The position numbers were made by a program, and so were the translations under genes. DNA of 24,508 bases from positions 1-24,508 of the IMG/VR virus record IMGVR_UViG_3300027797_000133; one strand, 5' to 3'. Positions 8,608 through 15,713 of this stretch are shown piece by piece. Position 1 is the stretch's first letter; each line of letters opens with the position of its first letter. Source of the stretch: a virus. The notes below the pieces were generated by a model, which was not told the origin of the DNA, did no database searches, and was given only the letters and a program-made list of their open reading frames with translations.

Positions 8608-9327
8608 GTGCGGTACGCCCTGCCAGTCGTATTGCTTACGCTGGCGGGATGCTCGTCCACGCCAGAACTGCCTGTCCAGCCGCCGGCTCCGACCAAGGCT
8701 GACGCAGTCACCACCCTGGGAAAGGACTTGGACAAGACCGACCATCGTGTCGGTGCTGCCCTGGTCGCCATTGAGCGGAACGCAGACAAGCCGAAGGTAG
8801 TGGTAGCTGAATCTCGCCTAGCCCAATCATACTTACCTGTCCCCCCGGAGCAGGACGTTTCGTTTAGCTTGGCGCGCGCGGCCAAGGGTAGCGAAATTGA
8901 CTACGCCAAGCAAATGGCCTTTGGGCGTCAGCTGGCGACGGCGGTGAATAAGGCATGGGAACGCCTAGAGGCTGACCAATCTGAAGCCAAGAGGGTGTCT
9001 GATTTAAAGGACAAGCGGATTGCCGAATTAACACAGGAGGTAGTTCGTGTTAAAAAGGAAGCGAGTAATAACGCTTGGACCTGGATTGCTGGAGGGCTGG
9101 CAGTAGCCGGCGCGCTGGCAACCTCGTTTCTAGGTCCAAAGATTGGGCTGCCGCTATTACTGTGCGGGATGCTGTGCGGTGCGGTGCCGTTCATTTACGA
9201 TTCAGAATATTTTGCCATTACCGCAGGTACTACGATTGCCGCTTCATGTGGACTAGGGCTGTGGTGGCTGTACGACCGAGTTAAAGACTCGGTGAACGAA
9301 AATGAAAAGACCGAAGATAAAAATTAA
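8608..9327 (+). CDS. Lipoprotein with coiled coil and C-terminal membrane segments, unimolecular-spanin-like
   Basis: The 239-residue protein starts at GTG 8608, directly after the previous TAA. Its N-terminus MRYALPVVLLTLAGCSS is a lipoprotein signal with lipobox LAGC, placing the acylated cysteine at residue 15. A polar region and a charged helix (about 111-153, with AKRVSDLKDKRIAELTQEV) follow. Three hydrophobic segments come at about 157-174, 179-197 and 202-221. An outer-membrane lipid anchor joined to an inner-membrane segment by a periplasmic helix is the plan of unimolecular spanins, which fuse the two membranes at the end of lysis in Gram-negative hosts. Three hydrophobic segments instead of one is unusual, so it may be another envelope protein. 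The holin-like gene close by supports a lysis role. Confidence 0.5.
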   Translation: MRYALPVVLLTLAGCSSTPELPVQPPAPTKADAVTTLGKDLDKTDHRVGAALVAIERNADKPKVVVAESRLAQSYLPVPPEQDVSFSLARAAKGSEIDYAKQMAFGRQLATAVNKAWERLEADQSEAKRVSDLKDKRIAELTQEVVRVKKEASNNAWTWIAGGLAVAGALATSFLGPKIGLPLLLCGMLCGAVPFIYDSEYFAITAGTTIAASCGLGLWWLYDRVKDSVNENEKTEDKN

Positions 9328-9562
9328 TTTTAAGGAACTGGGCGAACTTCCGCCCACTAACAAGAACGACACCGACTTCGGCCAGGCCGACAAGGTTACC
9401 GGAGAAGTAACTTTAGATCCTCGTCAGCCTGCATTTGAAATGCTGGATTCTGCCGTCCACGAATTTCTGCACGTTGCGAATCCATACGCAGGAGAAAAGA
9501 ACGTAGCAGCCACGGCTACGATTATTGCTGAAGCCCTATGGAGAATGGGTTACCGCCGATGA
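9302..9562 (+). CDS. Small HExxH (zincin-like) phage protein
   Basis: This 86-residue protein starts at ATG 9302 inside the end of the lipoprotein gene (26-base overlap). It carries HEFLH (residues 53-57), with Glu65 in NPYAGEKNV as a possible third ligand, and a closing helix TATIIAEALWRMGY. HExxH is the zinc-binding catalytic motif of metallopeptidases. This is about the smallest size such a fold could have, and similar small proteins occur in phages. Whether it cleaves peptides, peptidoglycan stems or anything else is not visible. Its stop overlaps the holin-like gene by ATGA, tying it to the same transcript. Confidence 0.55.
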   Translation: MKRPKIKINFKELGELPPTNKNDTDFGQADKVTGEVTLDPRQPAFEMLDSAVHEFLHVANPYAGEKNVAATATIIAEALWRMGYRR

Positions 9563-9870
9563 GTGAACCAGAAGACAGCTTTATTGACCAACTTCGCAAC
9601 GGAGGGTTGTGGGCGGCCATCATTGGTATGGCCGGCATGATCGCCAGGCTGTTACTTTCAACTACCCCTGGCATGACATGGGGCAAGGCCGCGCGGTATG
9701 TACTAGCAGCCGGCATCGTCGCATGGATCGTCGGCCAGGGGCTGAACGATGTTGGCATGACGCAGGGACTGAAGGATGCCTGCATCGGCATTGCCGGCGC
9801 CTCTGCCTCCCAGATCGTTGACTTCTCAATCCTGTGGGTGAAAGCAAAAGGCGCTAAAATTAAGGGTTAA
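9559..9870 (+). CDS. Holin-like membrane protein
   Basis: Starting at ATG 9559, which overlaps the previous TGA in an ATGA junction, the protein has 103 residues. In-frame ATG 9538 would add seven residues but lies deep in the previous gene. A short acidic N-terminus is followed by hydrophobic helices at about LWAAIIGMAGMIARLLL, YVLAAGIVAWIVG and CIGIAGASASQIVDFSIL, and a basic tail KAKGAKIKG. Size, topology and charge pattern fit small phage holins, which permeabilise the inner membrane and release the endolysin. The pattern recalls LydA/phage_holin_3-type proteins, but I cannot fix the family. Confidence 0.55.
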   Translation: MSEPEDSFIDQLRNGGLWAAIIGMAGMIARLLLSTTPGMTWGKAARYVLAAGIVAWIVGQGLNDVGMTQGLKDACIGIAGASASQIVDFSILWVKAKGAKIKG

Positions 9871-9962
9871 TAGTAGCTTTCAAAAAAAGCATAGTAAATT
9901 TAAAGTGGTGATTGACGCACCTACACCCAGTAGGCATACCCCTTTCCATCGGACCCAACACC
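9871..9962 (+). promoter_or_regulatory. AT-rich leader between lysis and replication blocks, possible promoter
   Basis: After the holin-like stop the sequence becomes locally AT-rich. A weak hairpin GCTTT-caaaa-AAAGC lies near 9878-9892. TTGACG at 9912 resembles a -35 box, but the candidate -10 (CATACC, 17 bases later) is poor. CCCAAC at 9954-9959 precedes the GTG at 9963. This is the only non-coding break before the replication genes, so a promoter is plausible here. Confidence 0.25.
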
Positions 9963-10250
9963 GTGGACATCAAACTCGACATTCAAAAGCTGGTCGCCTA
10001 CTTCGGCGGTCGCATCAATCTCTGGCGCAAACTCAACGCCGCCGGCTACAAGCTATCCGTTAAGACCATTGAGAAGTGGTCCGAACGTGACAGCCTTCCG
10101 GCTCACCGCATCGTCCAGTTAATGGACCTTGCCAAGCGCGATGGCCGTGTCATCGATCTAAACTCTTTCCTGCTGAACTCCGCCCCCAACGCCGAGACGA
10201 AGCTTTCCCCCAACCGACATGAAAAACAAAAAGTCCGCAGCAGCCGTTAA
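9963..10250 (+). CDS. Small helix-turn-helix DNA-binding protein, possible Cro-like regulator
   Basis: Read from GTG 9963 the protein has 95 residues. I prefer this start to the earlier in-frame TTG (9912) because the window's recurrent CCCAAC leader sits three bases upstream. The region FGGRINLWRKLNAAGYKLSVKTIEKWSERDSLPAHRIVQL fits a compact HTH bundle: a first helix, then a turn and recognition helix (SVKTIEKWSER), then a stabilising helix. Such small proteins commonly regulate phage transcription. As first gene of the replication block it may control that block. Its end overlaps the next gene by 32 bases. Confidence 0.5.
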   Translation: MDIKLDIQKLVAYFGGRINLWRKLNAAGYKLSVKTIEKWSERDSLPAHRIVQLMDLAKRDGRVIDLNSFLLNSAPNAETKLSPNRHEKQKVRSSR

Positions 10251-10665
10251 GGCTCTCACGGAGATGGATGTCTCGGAACTCCGAGACGCCGCCTCCATTC
10301 AGAACAACATCGTCGAAGCCGCCAAGGCTCGACTTGCCGACGTCCAGTCGGAACTGACCACCCGGTTCGCCGACGTGATCAAGTTCGCCTTGGAACAGGA
10401 TGGCAAGACCCACGGCCAGCACACCTTTGAGTCCGAGGGCGTCAAGCTCACGTCCGAGGTTCGCGCCACCGTCAAGTGGGACAGCACCAAGTTGGAACTG
10501 GTCGCCCGGTCCCTGCCTTACGACCAGGTCCAGCGTATGTTCAAGATCGAATTCTCCGTGCCAGAGAAGACGTTCCAGGCTGTCACCGAGAACGCCCTCC
10601 GCGACAAGCTGCTCGACGCCCGCACGGTCAAGTACAGCGACCCCAAGTTCACCTTCGTTTCCTAA
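10219..10665 (+). CDS. Unrecognised protein next to recombination genes (148 aa)
   Basis: ATG 10219 has CCCAAC at 10209-10214 upstream. The protein has an N-terminal helical half (ELRDAASIQNNIVEAAKARL) resembling a coiled coil and a C-terminal half of mixed strands and helices (KLTSEVRATVKWDST, KYSDPKFTFVS). No catalytic motif is visible. Position directly before a Sak4-like ATPase and an ssDNA-binding protein suggests an accessory role in recombination or protection of DNA ends. That is inference from neighbours only. Confidence 0.6.
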   Translation: MKNKKSAAAVKALTEMDVSELRDAASIQNNIVEAAKARLADVQSELTTRFADVIKFALEQDGKTHGQHTFESEGVKLTSEVRATVKWDSTKLELVARSLPYDQVQRMFKIEFSVPEKTFQAVTENALRDKLLDARTVKYSDPKFTFVS

Positions 10666-10682
10666 TCTCCCAACCCAACAAC

Positions 10683-11552
10683 ATGATCAAAATCATCAAG
10701 GCCGACGACCGCCTCAAAGCGGTCCCAAAAATCAACATCGCCCTGTTCGGCCCTGCCGGCGTCGGCAAGACCACCCAGGCTCGCACGCTCGACCCCAAGA
10801 CCACGCTGTTCGTGGACCTTGAGGCCGGCACCCTCGCCATCCAAGACTGGCCGGCAGACGTCATCGACGTCCGCGATGTCGCCCAGACCTTCGGGAAGTA
10901 TCCGTGGGAAATCGCCCGCGCCCTCGCCCTGTACGTTGGCGGCCACGATCCCAGCGACGCCACCGGTCCTTACTCCAAGCCTGTCCATGAGGCTGTCTCG
11001 ACCGCCTTCGCCAACATCGACCTCGCCAAGTACGACACGATCTTCATCGACTCGATTACGGTCGCCGGTCGTGAGTGCTTCAAGTGGGCCAAGGTCCAGC
11101 CGGAGACGTTCAATCGTGAAGGCAAGCCCGACACTCGCGGCGCCTATGGTCTGCTCGGTCAAGAGATGATCCGCTGGCTGACCCACCTCCAGCACAGCAG
11201 CAAGTCTATCATCCTGTCTGGCATCCTCGACCAAGAGGTCGATGACCTCAAGCGTGTGTCTTGGAATCCGCAGATCGAGGGCAGCAAGACTGGCCGTGAG
11301 CTTCCGGGTATCTTCGACCAGGTCATCACCCTCCAGAACTTCAAGAACGAGGACGGCTCAATGTACCGTGCCTTCTGTTGCCAGCAGCAGAACCCTTGGG
11401 GTTACCCCGCCAAGGACCGCTCCGGTCGCCTTGATATCCTTGAGGCTCCAGACCTCGGCGCCCTCATCAAAAAGATTCGTGAAGGTAAGCGTGTCGATAC
11501 CAACCTCGTCCGCACCATCCCCGCTTCCACCCCCAAACCCAACACCAAGTAA
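10683..11552 (+). CDS. Sak4-like RecA-fold ATPase (phage recombinase/annealing protein)
   Basis: The 289-residue protein starts at ATG 10683, preceded by a doubled CCCAAC (10669-10679). It has Walker A GPAGVGKTT (residues 23-31), a short acidic strand TLFVDLEAGTL typical of this group, and Walker B YDTIFIDSI. Motifs such as GAYGLLGQEM and FDQVITLQ match AAA_24/Sak4-type phage ATPases. Sak4 proteins are short RecA-core proteins that promote ssDNA annealing and act with an SSB. The next gene is an ssDNA-binding protein, as usual for Sak4 loci. Strand annealing during replication or repair is the likely role. Confidence 0.75.
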   Translation: MIKIIKADDRLKAVPKINIALFGPAGVGKTTQARTLDPKTTLFVDLEAGTLAIQDWPADVIDVRDVAQTFGKYPWEIARALALYVGGHDPSDATGPYSKPVHEAVSTAFANIDLAKYDTIFIDSITVAGRECFKWAKVQPETFNREGKPDTRGAYGLLGQEMIRWLTHLQHSSKSIILSGILDQEVDDLKRVSWNPQIEGSKTGRELPGIFDQVITLQNFKNEDGSMYRAFCCQQQNPWGYPAKDRSGRLDILEAPDLGALIKKIREGKRVDTNLVRTIPASTPKPNTK

Positions 11553-11560
11553 TACATACC

Positions 11561-12154
11561 ATGAGCATGTTCTCCCCCACCTCCGGCGCCGGCTCGGCCC
11601 CGGAACTCATCCCCAACGGCACCCTCGCATGGGCGTTGGTCACCGTCAGCGGTGCCAAGCAGTCGAAGACCAGCGGCGGCACCTACTACCCGGTGACGCT
11701 CACGATCATCGGCGGCGACTACGAGGGCCGCAAGGTCTTCGACATGATCCCCGACGTGCAGGACGATCGCAACGGCGAGAAGTGGCGCAAAATGGGCATC
11801 ACGTCCATCACCCGCATCTTCGAGTCCAGCGGTCACTTCAAGGTCGCTGACCCGAAGTCCTACGAGGCGTTCACCGGCAAGGATACTCTCGCCATTATGA
11901 ACTTCATGGACGGCCAGCGTGTCGCCATCAAGGTCAAGGTCGAGAAGAACACCGACCCTGCGTACGCCGACAAGAATAAGGTCGGTGAATGGCTGTCGCC
12001 CAACGCCGCTTCCGGTGGTTACCGCGACTTCCAGAAGCTGATCGCCGGCCAGTCCGGCGTCGTCGAACAGGCCCGCTCTGCGGCCTTCTCTGCGCCGGCT
12101 CCGACCGCCGCTCCGGGATGGGTGAAGACTCCGTCTTCCTCCAATCCGTTCTAA
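11561..12154 (+). CDS. Phage ssDNA-binding protein, DUF669-type
   Basis: The 197-residue protein has a mixed-strand core with YYPVTLTIIGGDYEGRKVFDM, an aromatic/basic segment EKWRKMGITSITRIFE and DGQRVAIKVKVEKN, consistent with the OB-like DUF669 proteins found beside Sak4/Erf recombinases. The C-terminus is a disordered Ala/Pro/Ser tail ending SSSNPF. The closing Pro-Phe recalls the tip of bacterial SSBs that recruits partner proteins, although the acidic residues are missing. The start at ATG 11561 follows the ATPase by eight bases; the leader CCCAAC lies inside the end of that gene. Confidence 0.65.
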   Translation: MSMFSPTSGAGSAPELIPNGTLAWALVTVSGAKQSKTSGGTYYPVTLTIIGGDYEGRKVFDMIPDVQDDRNGEKWRKMGITSITRIFESSGHFKVADPKSYEAFTGKDTLAIMNFMDGQRVAIKVKVEKNTDPAYADKNKVGEWLSPNAASGGYRDFQKLIAGQSGVVEQARSAAFSAPAPTAAPGWVKTPSSSNPF

Positions 12155-12170
12155 TCGGACACCATCCAGG

Positions 12171-12230
12171 CGTCCCTTGATTAAGATGCTGACAAACGAG
12201 AATAATATGTCAGCATCTTATCAAGGGACG
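12171..12230 (+). promoter_or_regulatory. Strong 23-bp hairpin with 13-base loop upstream of the helicase gene
   Basis: Bases 12171-12194 and 12208-12230 are complementary over 23 pairs with one bulged T, with loop AACGAGAATAATA. It is the longest stem in the window. The right arm covers the ATG at 12207-12209. There is no clean U-tract after it, so a simple terminator is less likely than a processing, attenuation or start-masking element. Both strands would form it. Confidence 0.75.
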
Positions 12231-12371
12231 TTTGTCCTTTTGCTCCTTAACATCAAGGGTGAGAGCGAGACGACAACCTGGCCGTCGGTCCAGCAACTTC
12301 CGTCTACGCTCGAAGCGGTGACGCAGATGTTGGGTTTGCCTCTCCCGCCACCCCCCACTTTCTCTCGATGA
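12207..12371 (+). CDS. Small ORF translationally coupled to the helicase (54 aa)
   Basis: ATG 12207 begins at the junction of the hairpin loop and right arm and runs 54 codons to TGA 12369, overlapping the helicase start in an ATGA. The product has a hydrophobic N-terminus (GTFVLLLLNIKGE) and TWPSVQQLPSTLEAVTQMLG, and ends in a Pro-rich LPLPPPPTFSR. The overlap and protein-like composition favour a real gene or leader peptide. Other in-frame starts (ATG 12186, TTG 12177) also lie within the stem. It may serve mainly to couple helicase translation. I do not recognise a family. Confidence 0.45.
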   Translation: MSASYQGTFVLLLLNIKGESETTTWPSVQQLPSTLEAVTQMLGLPLPPPPTFSR

Positions 12372-14023
12372 AGCTCCGGCCTAGGCAGGTGGACTTCGTT
12401 CACAAGGTCAACTATGCCCTCAAGGAAAAGGGCAACACGCTAGGCGTCGCCCCCACCGGCGCCGGCAAAACTGTCATGCTGTCATCTGTCATCAAGCATG
12501 CGGGCAAGGGCAAGACCATCGTCCTCCAGCATCGAGACGAACTGGTCGCCCAGAACCGTGCCACCTATCGGAGGATCGACGCCGATACACCGACCGACAT
12601 CTACGCCGCTGACCGCAAACGCTGGTCCGACGGCGTTACCTTTGCTATGGTCCAGACCCTGTCGAGGGATGAGAACCTAGCCACCATGCCACCTGTGGAC
12701 CTGCTCGTCATCGACGAGGCCCACCATGTGGCCGCAGATTCATACCTCCGTATCATCGACCGGGCCAGGGAGATTAACCCATCGGTACACATCTTCGGCG
12801 TCACGGCTACCCCACAGCGTGCCGACAAGAAAGCACTAGCTGCCGTATTCTCAAACGTCGCCGACGTCATCTCCATCAAAGAGCTGATCGACGCCGGCAA
12901 CCTAGTCCGGCCTAGGGTGTTCGTCATCGACTGCGGGCTACGGTCCGAACTGGCCGGCGTTAAGCGTACCGTCGCCGACTTCGACATGGCCGAGGTGGAG
13001 GCGATCATGGACAAGTCAGCCGTCACCGAGCGTGTCATCGCCGAGTGGCGTGAGAAGGCCGGCACCCGGAAGACCATAGCATTCTGCTCAACCGTTGAGC
13101 ATGCGGAGCATGTGACCCAGGCTTTCTGCGACGCCGGCATCAAGGCCGACATCGTCCACGGCAACCTATCAGACGGCGACCGACGTCGCGCCCTAATCGA
13201 CTTTGAGAAGGACCGCACCCAGGTGCTGGTCAACGTGGCCGTGCTTACCGAAGGCTATGACTGCCAGACGGTTAGCTGTATTATCTTGCTGCGTCCATGC
13301 TCATTTAAATCCACGATGATCCAGATGATTGGTCGTGGCCTACGCAAGGTAGACCCAGAGAAGCACCCCGGAGCTATCAAGTCTGACTGCGTGGTACTGG
13401 ACTTTGGTTATTCCATCCTCACCCACGGCGGGCTAGACACGGACGTCGTGCTGGAGCCTGTCAAAGGGTCAGCCAGGACCAAGGTCTGCCCATCATGTAA
13501 AATGGAGGTACCCCTAGGGGTAGCCGTATGCCCGGCATGCGAGCATATCTTCGACGGCGTCGAGCGTCGCCAGAAGGAAGCCGAGGAGAGGGGGGACCTA
13601 GTCAACTTCACCCTAACCGAGGTTGAGATCATGGACATGTCCCCATTCCGTTGGGAGTCATTCTGGGACGGCATGGTTACTATCGCATCGGCCATGACCG
13701 CATGGGCATGCGTCGTCCAGCATGACGGCAAGCAGTACGCCATAGGCGGTAAGGACGGAGCCACCGGCGCCACCCTCATCGCCGTCACCGACGATCGTCT
13801 CCAGGCCGTCGCATCCGCAGACGACTACCTCCGAGAGCATGGCGACAAGGACGCCGCCCGGAAGAGCAAGCGATGGCTGACCGAGCCTCCCTCCGACAAG
13901 CAATTAATCCAGCTTGGGCTTGATGTATTCTCCGCCGCAGGCATGACCAAGTACCGTGCCACATGTGCTTTAACATGGAAGTGGCGCGAGCGTTTTATTA
14001 AAGCCAAAGTACTTTCGATTTAA
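12368..14023 (+). CDS. Superfamily 2 DEAD/DEAH-type DNA helicase with zinc ribbon
   Basis: The 551-residue protein has the SF2 motifs in order: Q-like RPRQ (4-7), Walker A APTGAGKT (28-35), motif II DEAHH (116-120), motif III TATP (146-149), a second RecA domain with VHGNLSDGDR, and motif VI QMIGRGLRK (about 319-327). A four-cysteine zinc ribbon follows (Cys374, 377, 388, 391; CPSC and CPAC), then a C-terminal domain of about 150 residues. This layout is common in phage RadD/Irc3-like helicases that remodel DNA branches or open duplexes. ATG 12368 overlaps the upstream small ORF by ATGA. It probably works with the neighbouring Sak4, SSB and nuclease. Confidence 0.85.
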   Translation: MKLRPRQVDFVHKVNYALKEKGNTLGVAPTGAGKTVMLSSVIKHAGKGKTIVLQHRDELVAQNRATYRRIDADTPTDIYAADRKRWSDGVTFAMVQTLSRDENLATMPPVDLLVIDEAHHVAADSYLRIIDRAREINPSVHIFGVTATPQRADKKALAAVFSNVADVISIKELIDAGNLVRPRVFVIDCGLRSELAGVKRTVADFDMAEVEAIMDKSAVTERVIAEWREKAGTRKTIAFCSTVEHAEHVTQAFCDAGIKADIVHGNLSDGDRRRALIDFEKDRTQVLVNVAVLTEGYDCQTVSCIILLRPCSFKSTMIQMIGRGLRKVDPEKHPGAIKSDCVVLDFGYSILTHGGLDTDVVLEPVKGSARTKVCPSCKMEVPLGVAVCPACEHIFDGVERRQKEAEERGDLVNFTLTEVEIMDMSPFRWESFWDGMVTIASAMTAWACVVQHDGKQYAIGGKDGATGATLIAVTDDRLQAVASADDYLREHGDKDAARKSKRWLTEPPSDKQLIQLGLDVFSAAGMTKYRATCALTWKWRERFIKAKVLSI

Positions 14024-14029
14024 CCCAAC

Positions 14030-14809
14030 ATGTTCAAACCAGAATCCAAACCCTGCGAGATTGCCGAAGGTATCAAAGCCTTGATCGACGCAGCAACCAA
14101 GGCACACCGCAACAAGCAGGTGCAACGCCAGTACCTAGGGGCGTCTCGCATCGGCGACGAATGTGAGCGACGACTAGCGTACGAATTCCACATGACGCCG
14201 AAGGACGAGGGCGCAGAATTCAAGGCCAACACCCTACGCATCTTTGACATGGGACATGACGGCGAAAGCCGAGTCGCCGAGTATCTTATTATGGCCGGCT
14301 TCGATCTTCAGACCCACCAACTTGACGGCAAGCAGTTCGGTATCTCCGACGCCGGCGATAAGTTTAAGGGCCATCTAGACGGCATCATCAACGACGGTCC
14401 TGCCCTAGCCGGCGTGTTCTACCCATGCCTGTGGGAAAGTAAATCCCTGGGCGAGAAGAGCTGGAGCGACGTCGTAAAGAAGGGGCTGAAGGATTCCAAG
14501 CCTGTGTACTACGCCCAGGTCCAGATTTACATGGCCTATAAAGACCTGCTGTCTTGCCTGTTCACGGCCATCAACCGAGACACCGGAGAGATGCACATTG
14601 AGATGGTTCCGTTCAACGCCCGCGACGCCCAGACCTACATCGACCGGGCCGTGCGGATCGTGAAGACCGACAACCCAGAGCAGCTTGGCCGCATCGGTCG
14701 AGGCGTTGATGACTTCAAGTGCAAGTGGTGCGACTACAAGAAGCGTTGCCACGGCGTATCCGAACAGGTCGCCCCATCGGTCGAACCCCCCAAGACTTGG
14801 TCTTGGTAA
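14030..14809 (+). CDS. Cas4-like PD-(D/E)XK nuclease with Fe-S cluster cysteines
   Basis: The 259-residue protein carries GHLDG (114-118, metal-binding Asp117), the catalytic ESK (136-138) and the YAQVQIYM helix (from 151), the core of the PD-(D/E)XK exonuclease fold. Cysteines at 45 and at 221, 224 and 230 (CKWCDYKKRC) match the one-plus-three arrangement that holds a 4Fe-4S cluster in Cas4, AddB and Dna2 nucleases. Such phage proteins resect DNA ends to make ssDNA for annealing recombinases. ATG 14030 shares its A with the CCCAACA leader (14024-14030). It starts six bases after the helicase stop. Confidence 0.8.
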   Translation: MFKPESKPCEIAEGIKALIDAATKAHRNKQVQRQYLGASRIGDECERRLAYEFHMTPKDEGAEFKANTLRIFDMGHDGESRVAEYLIMAGFDLQTHQLDGKQFGISDAGDKFKGHLDGIINDGPALAGVFYPCLWESKSLGEKSWSDVVKKGLKDSKPVYYAQVQIYMAYKDLLSCLFTAINRDTGEMHIEMVPFNARDAQTYIDRAVRIVKTDNPEQLGRIGRGVDDFKCKWCDYKKRCHGVSEQVAPSVEPPKTWSW

Positions 14810-14818
14810 TTTTCCAAC

Positions 14819-15118
14819 ATGCGTATCCATAAAACCGAGAAGAGCCACCTCAAGCAGATGGCTAAAGAAAACCGTAAAAAGATCACCAAGCGACTGGAAG
14901 AGTTAGATGAAGCCACACTTACGGCAGACGGATTCGACGCAGCCATCATTGGCTTGACCGAGTCTTCCCCGATCCGCGTGGTCTACGATTGGGATGCCTG
15001 TGTCCGTGTGCTGATGTCAGAAGGTATGCCAGAACAAGACGCCGTTGAACACATGAACTTCAACGTCACAGGAGGTTACGTCGGAGAGCAGACTCCGATC
15101 TTTATCTACCCCCTGTGA
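14819..15118 (+). CDS. Unrecognised small protein of the replication block (99 aa)
   Basis: ATG 14819 is preceded directly by CCAAC (14814-14818). The N-terminal half is a basic helix (KSHLKQMAKENRKKITKRLEEL). The C-terminal half, YDWDACVRVLMSEG, HMNFNV and GYVGEQTPIFI, resembles a small conserved domain I recall in many phage hypotheticals, with no known function. The stop overlaps the next start in a GTGA junction, so it belongs to the same operon. Confidence 0.65.
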   Translation: MRIHKTEKSHLKQMAKENRKKITKRLEELDEATLTADGFDAAIIGLTESSPIRVVYDWDACVRVLMSEGMPEQDAVEHMNFNVTGGYVGEQTPIFIYPL

Positions 15119-15681
15119 AAATACGCATCAAGCTGGACGACATTACCATGACCCAGGCAGAGGCTGAAAGCCTCGCCAGGCATGAGTCGAGTCGAGCCGC
15201 CGGCGTACCAGATCAGCACGTCGGGAAGCAATCCGGAGCAGTCATGGACCTGGTCGGTTTACTGGGTGAGATCGCATTCTCCAAGCTGTTCAGCATGGAG
15301 CGTGACGACACAGTCTCACCCCGGTCTGGAACCGTGGACTTCATGGCCGGCAACGGCCAGTCCGTTGAGGTTAAGTCAAGCCACCACATCAACCCCCACC
15401 TGCTGGTTCCGTCTTACGAAATCAACGGAGAGATTACCACCAAGGAATTGGTAGACATCTACGCACTCATGCGTGTCGAGTACAACGACCGGGCCGTCAC
15501 ATTCATGGGCTGGGCCAACCGGGCCGAGGTGATCAGACCCGACCGGCTCCAACACTTCCGGGGCGCCGGCAGACTGTCCTTCGTGGTGCCACCGGATGAG
15601 ATGCATCAGCTCGACGAGGTGACGGCCACATGGCTGGCCCTAGCCCTCAAGGCCAAGGGTGAGATTGTGGAGTTGACCTAG
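15115..15681 (+). CDS. PD-(D/E)XK-like nuclease, probable
   Basis: The protein starts at GTG 15115, overlapping the previous TGA (GTGA), and has 188 residues. It shows the order GLLGEIAFSKLF (Glu52), a strand ending SGTVDFM (Asp75), then SVEVKSSH (Glu85, Lys87). This E...D...ExK pattern is the metal site of restriction-endonuclease-fold proteins. The next strand (TFMGWANR) and the basic segment also fit. Possible roles are junction resolution, nicking or host DNA degradation; the substrate is not readable. It ends in TAG, which is rare here. It would be the second nuclease of this fold in the block. Confidence 0.6.
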   Translation: MKIRIKLDDITMTQAEAESLARHESSRAAGVPDQHVGKQSGAVMDLVGLLGEIAFSKLFSMERDDTVSPRSGTVDFMAGNGQSVEVKSSHHINPHLLVPSYEINGEITTKELVDIYALMRVEYNDRAVTFMGWANRAEVIRPDRLQHFRGAGRLSFVVPPDEMHQLDEVTATWLALALKAKGEIVELT

Positions 15682-15713
15682 GACGCCCAACGCCCAGGAA
15701 TACCCGACCCAAC

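Noticed and set aside
8205-8885. 226-codon minus-strand ORF across the HNH and lipoprotein region
   Set aside because: It opposes the HNH core and the lipobox protein, both of which show recognisable motifs; its own translation has none.
9912-9962. Upstream TTG start for the small HTH gene
   Set aside because: GTG 9963 has the CCCAAC leader; the extra 17 residues are not protein-like and cover the leader.
10662-11234. 190-codon minus-strand ORF
   Set aside because: It lies fully opposite the Sak4-like ATPase, whose Walker motifs are clear.
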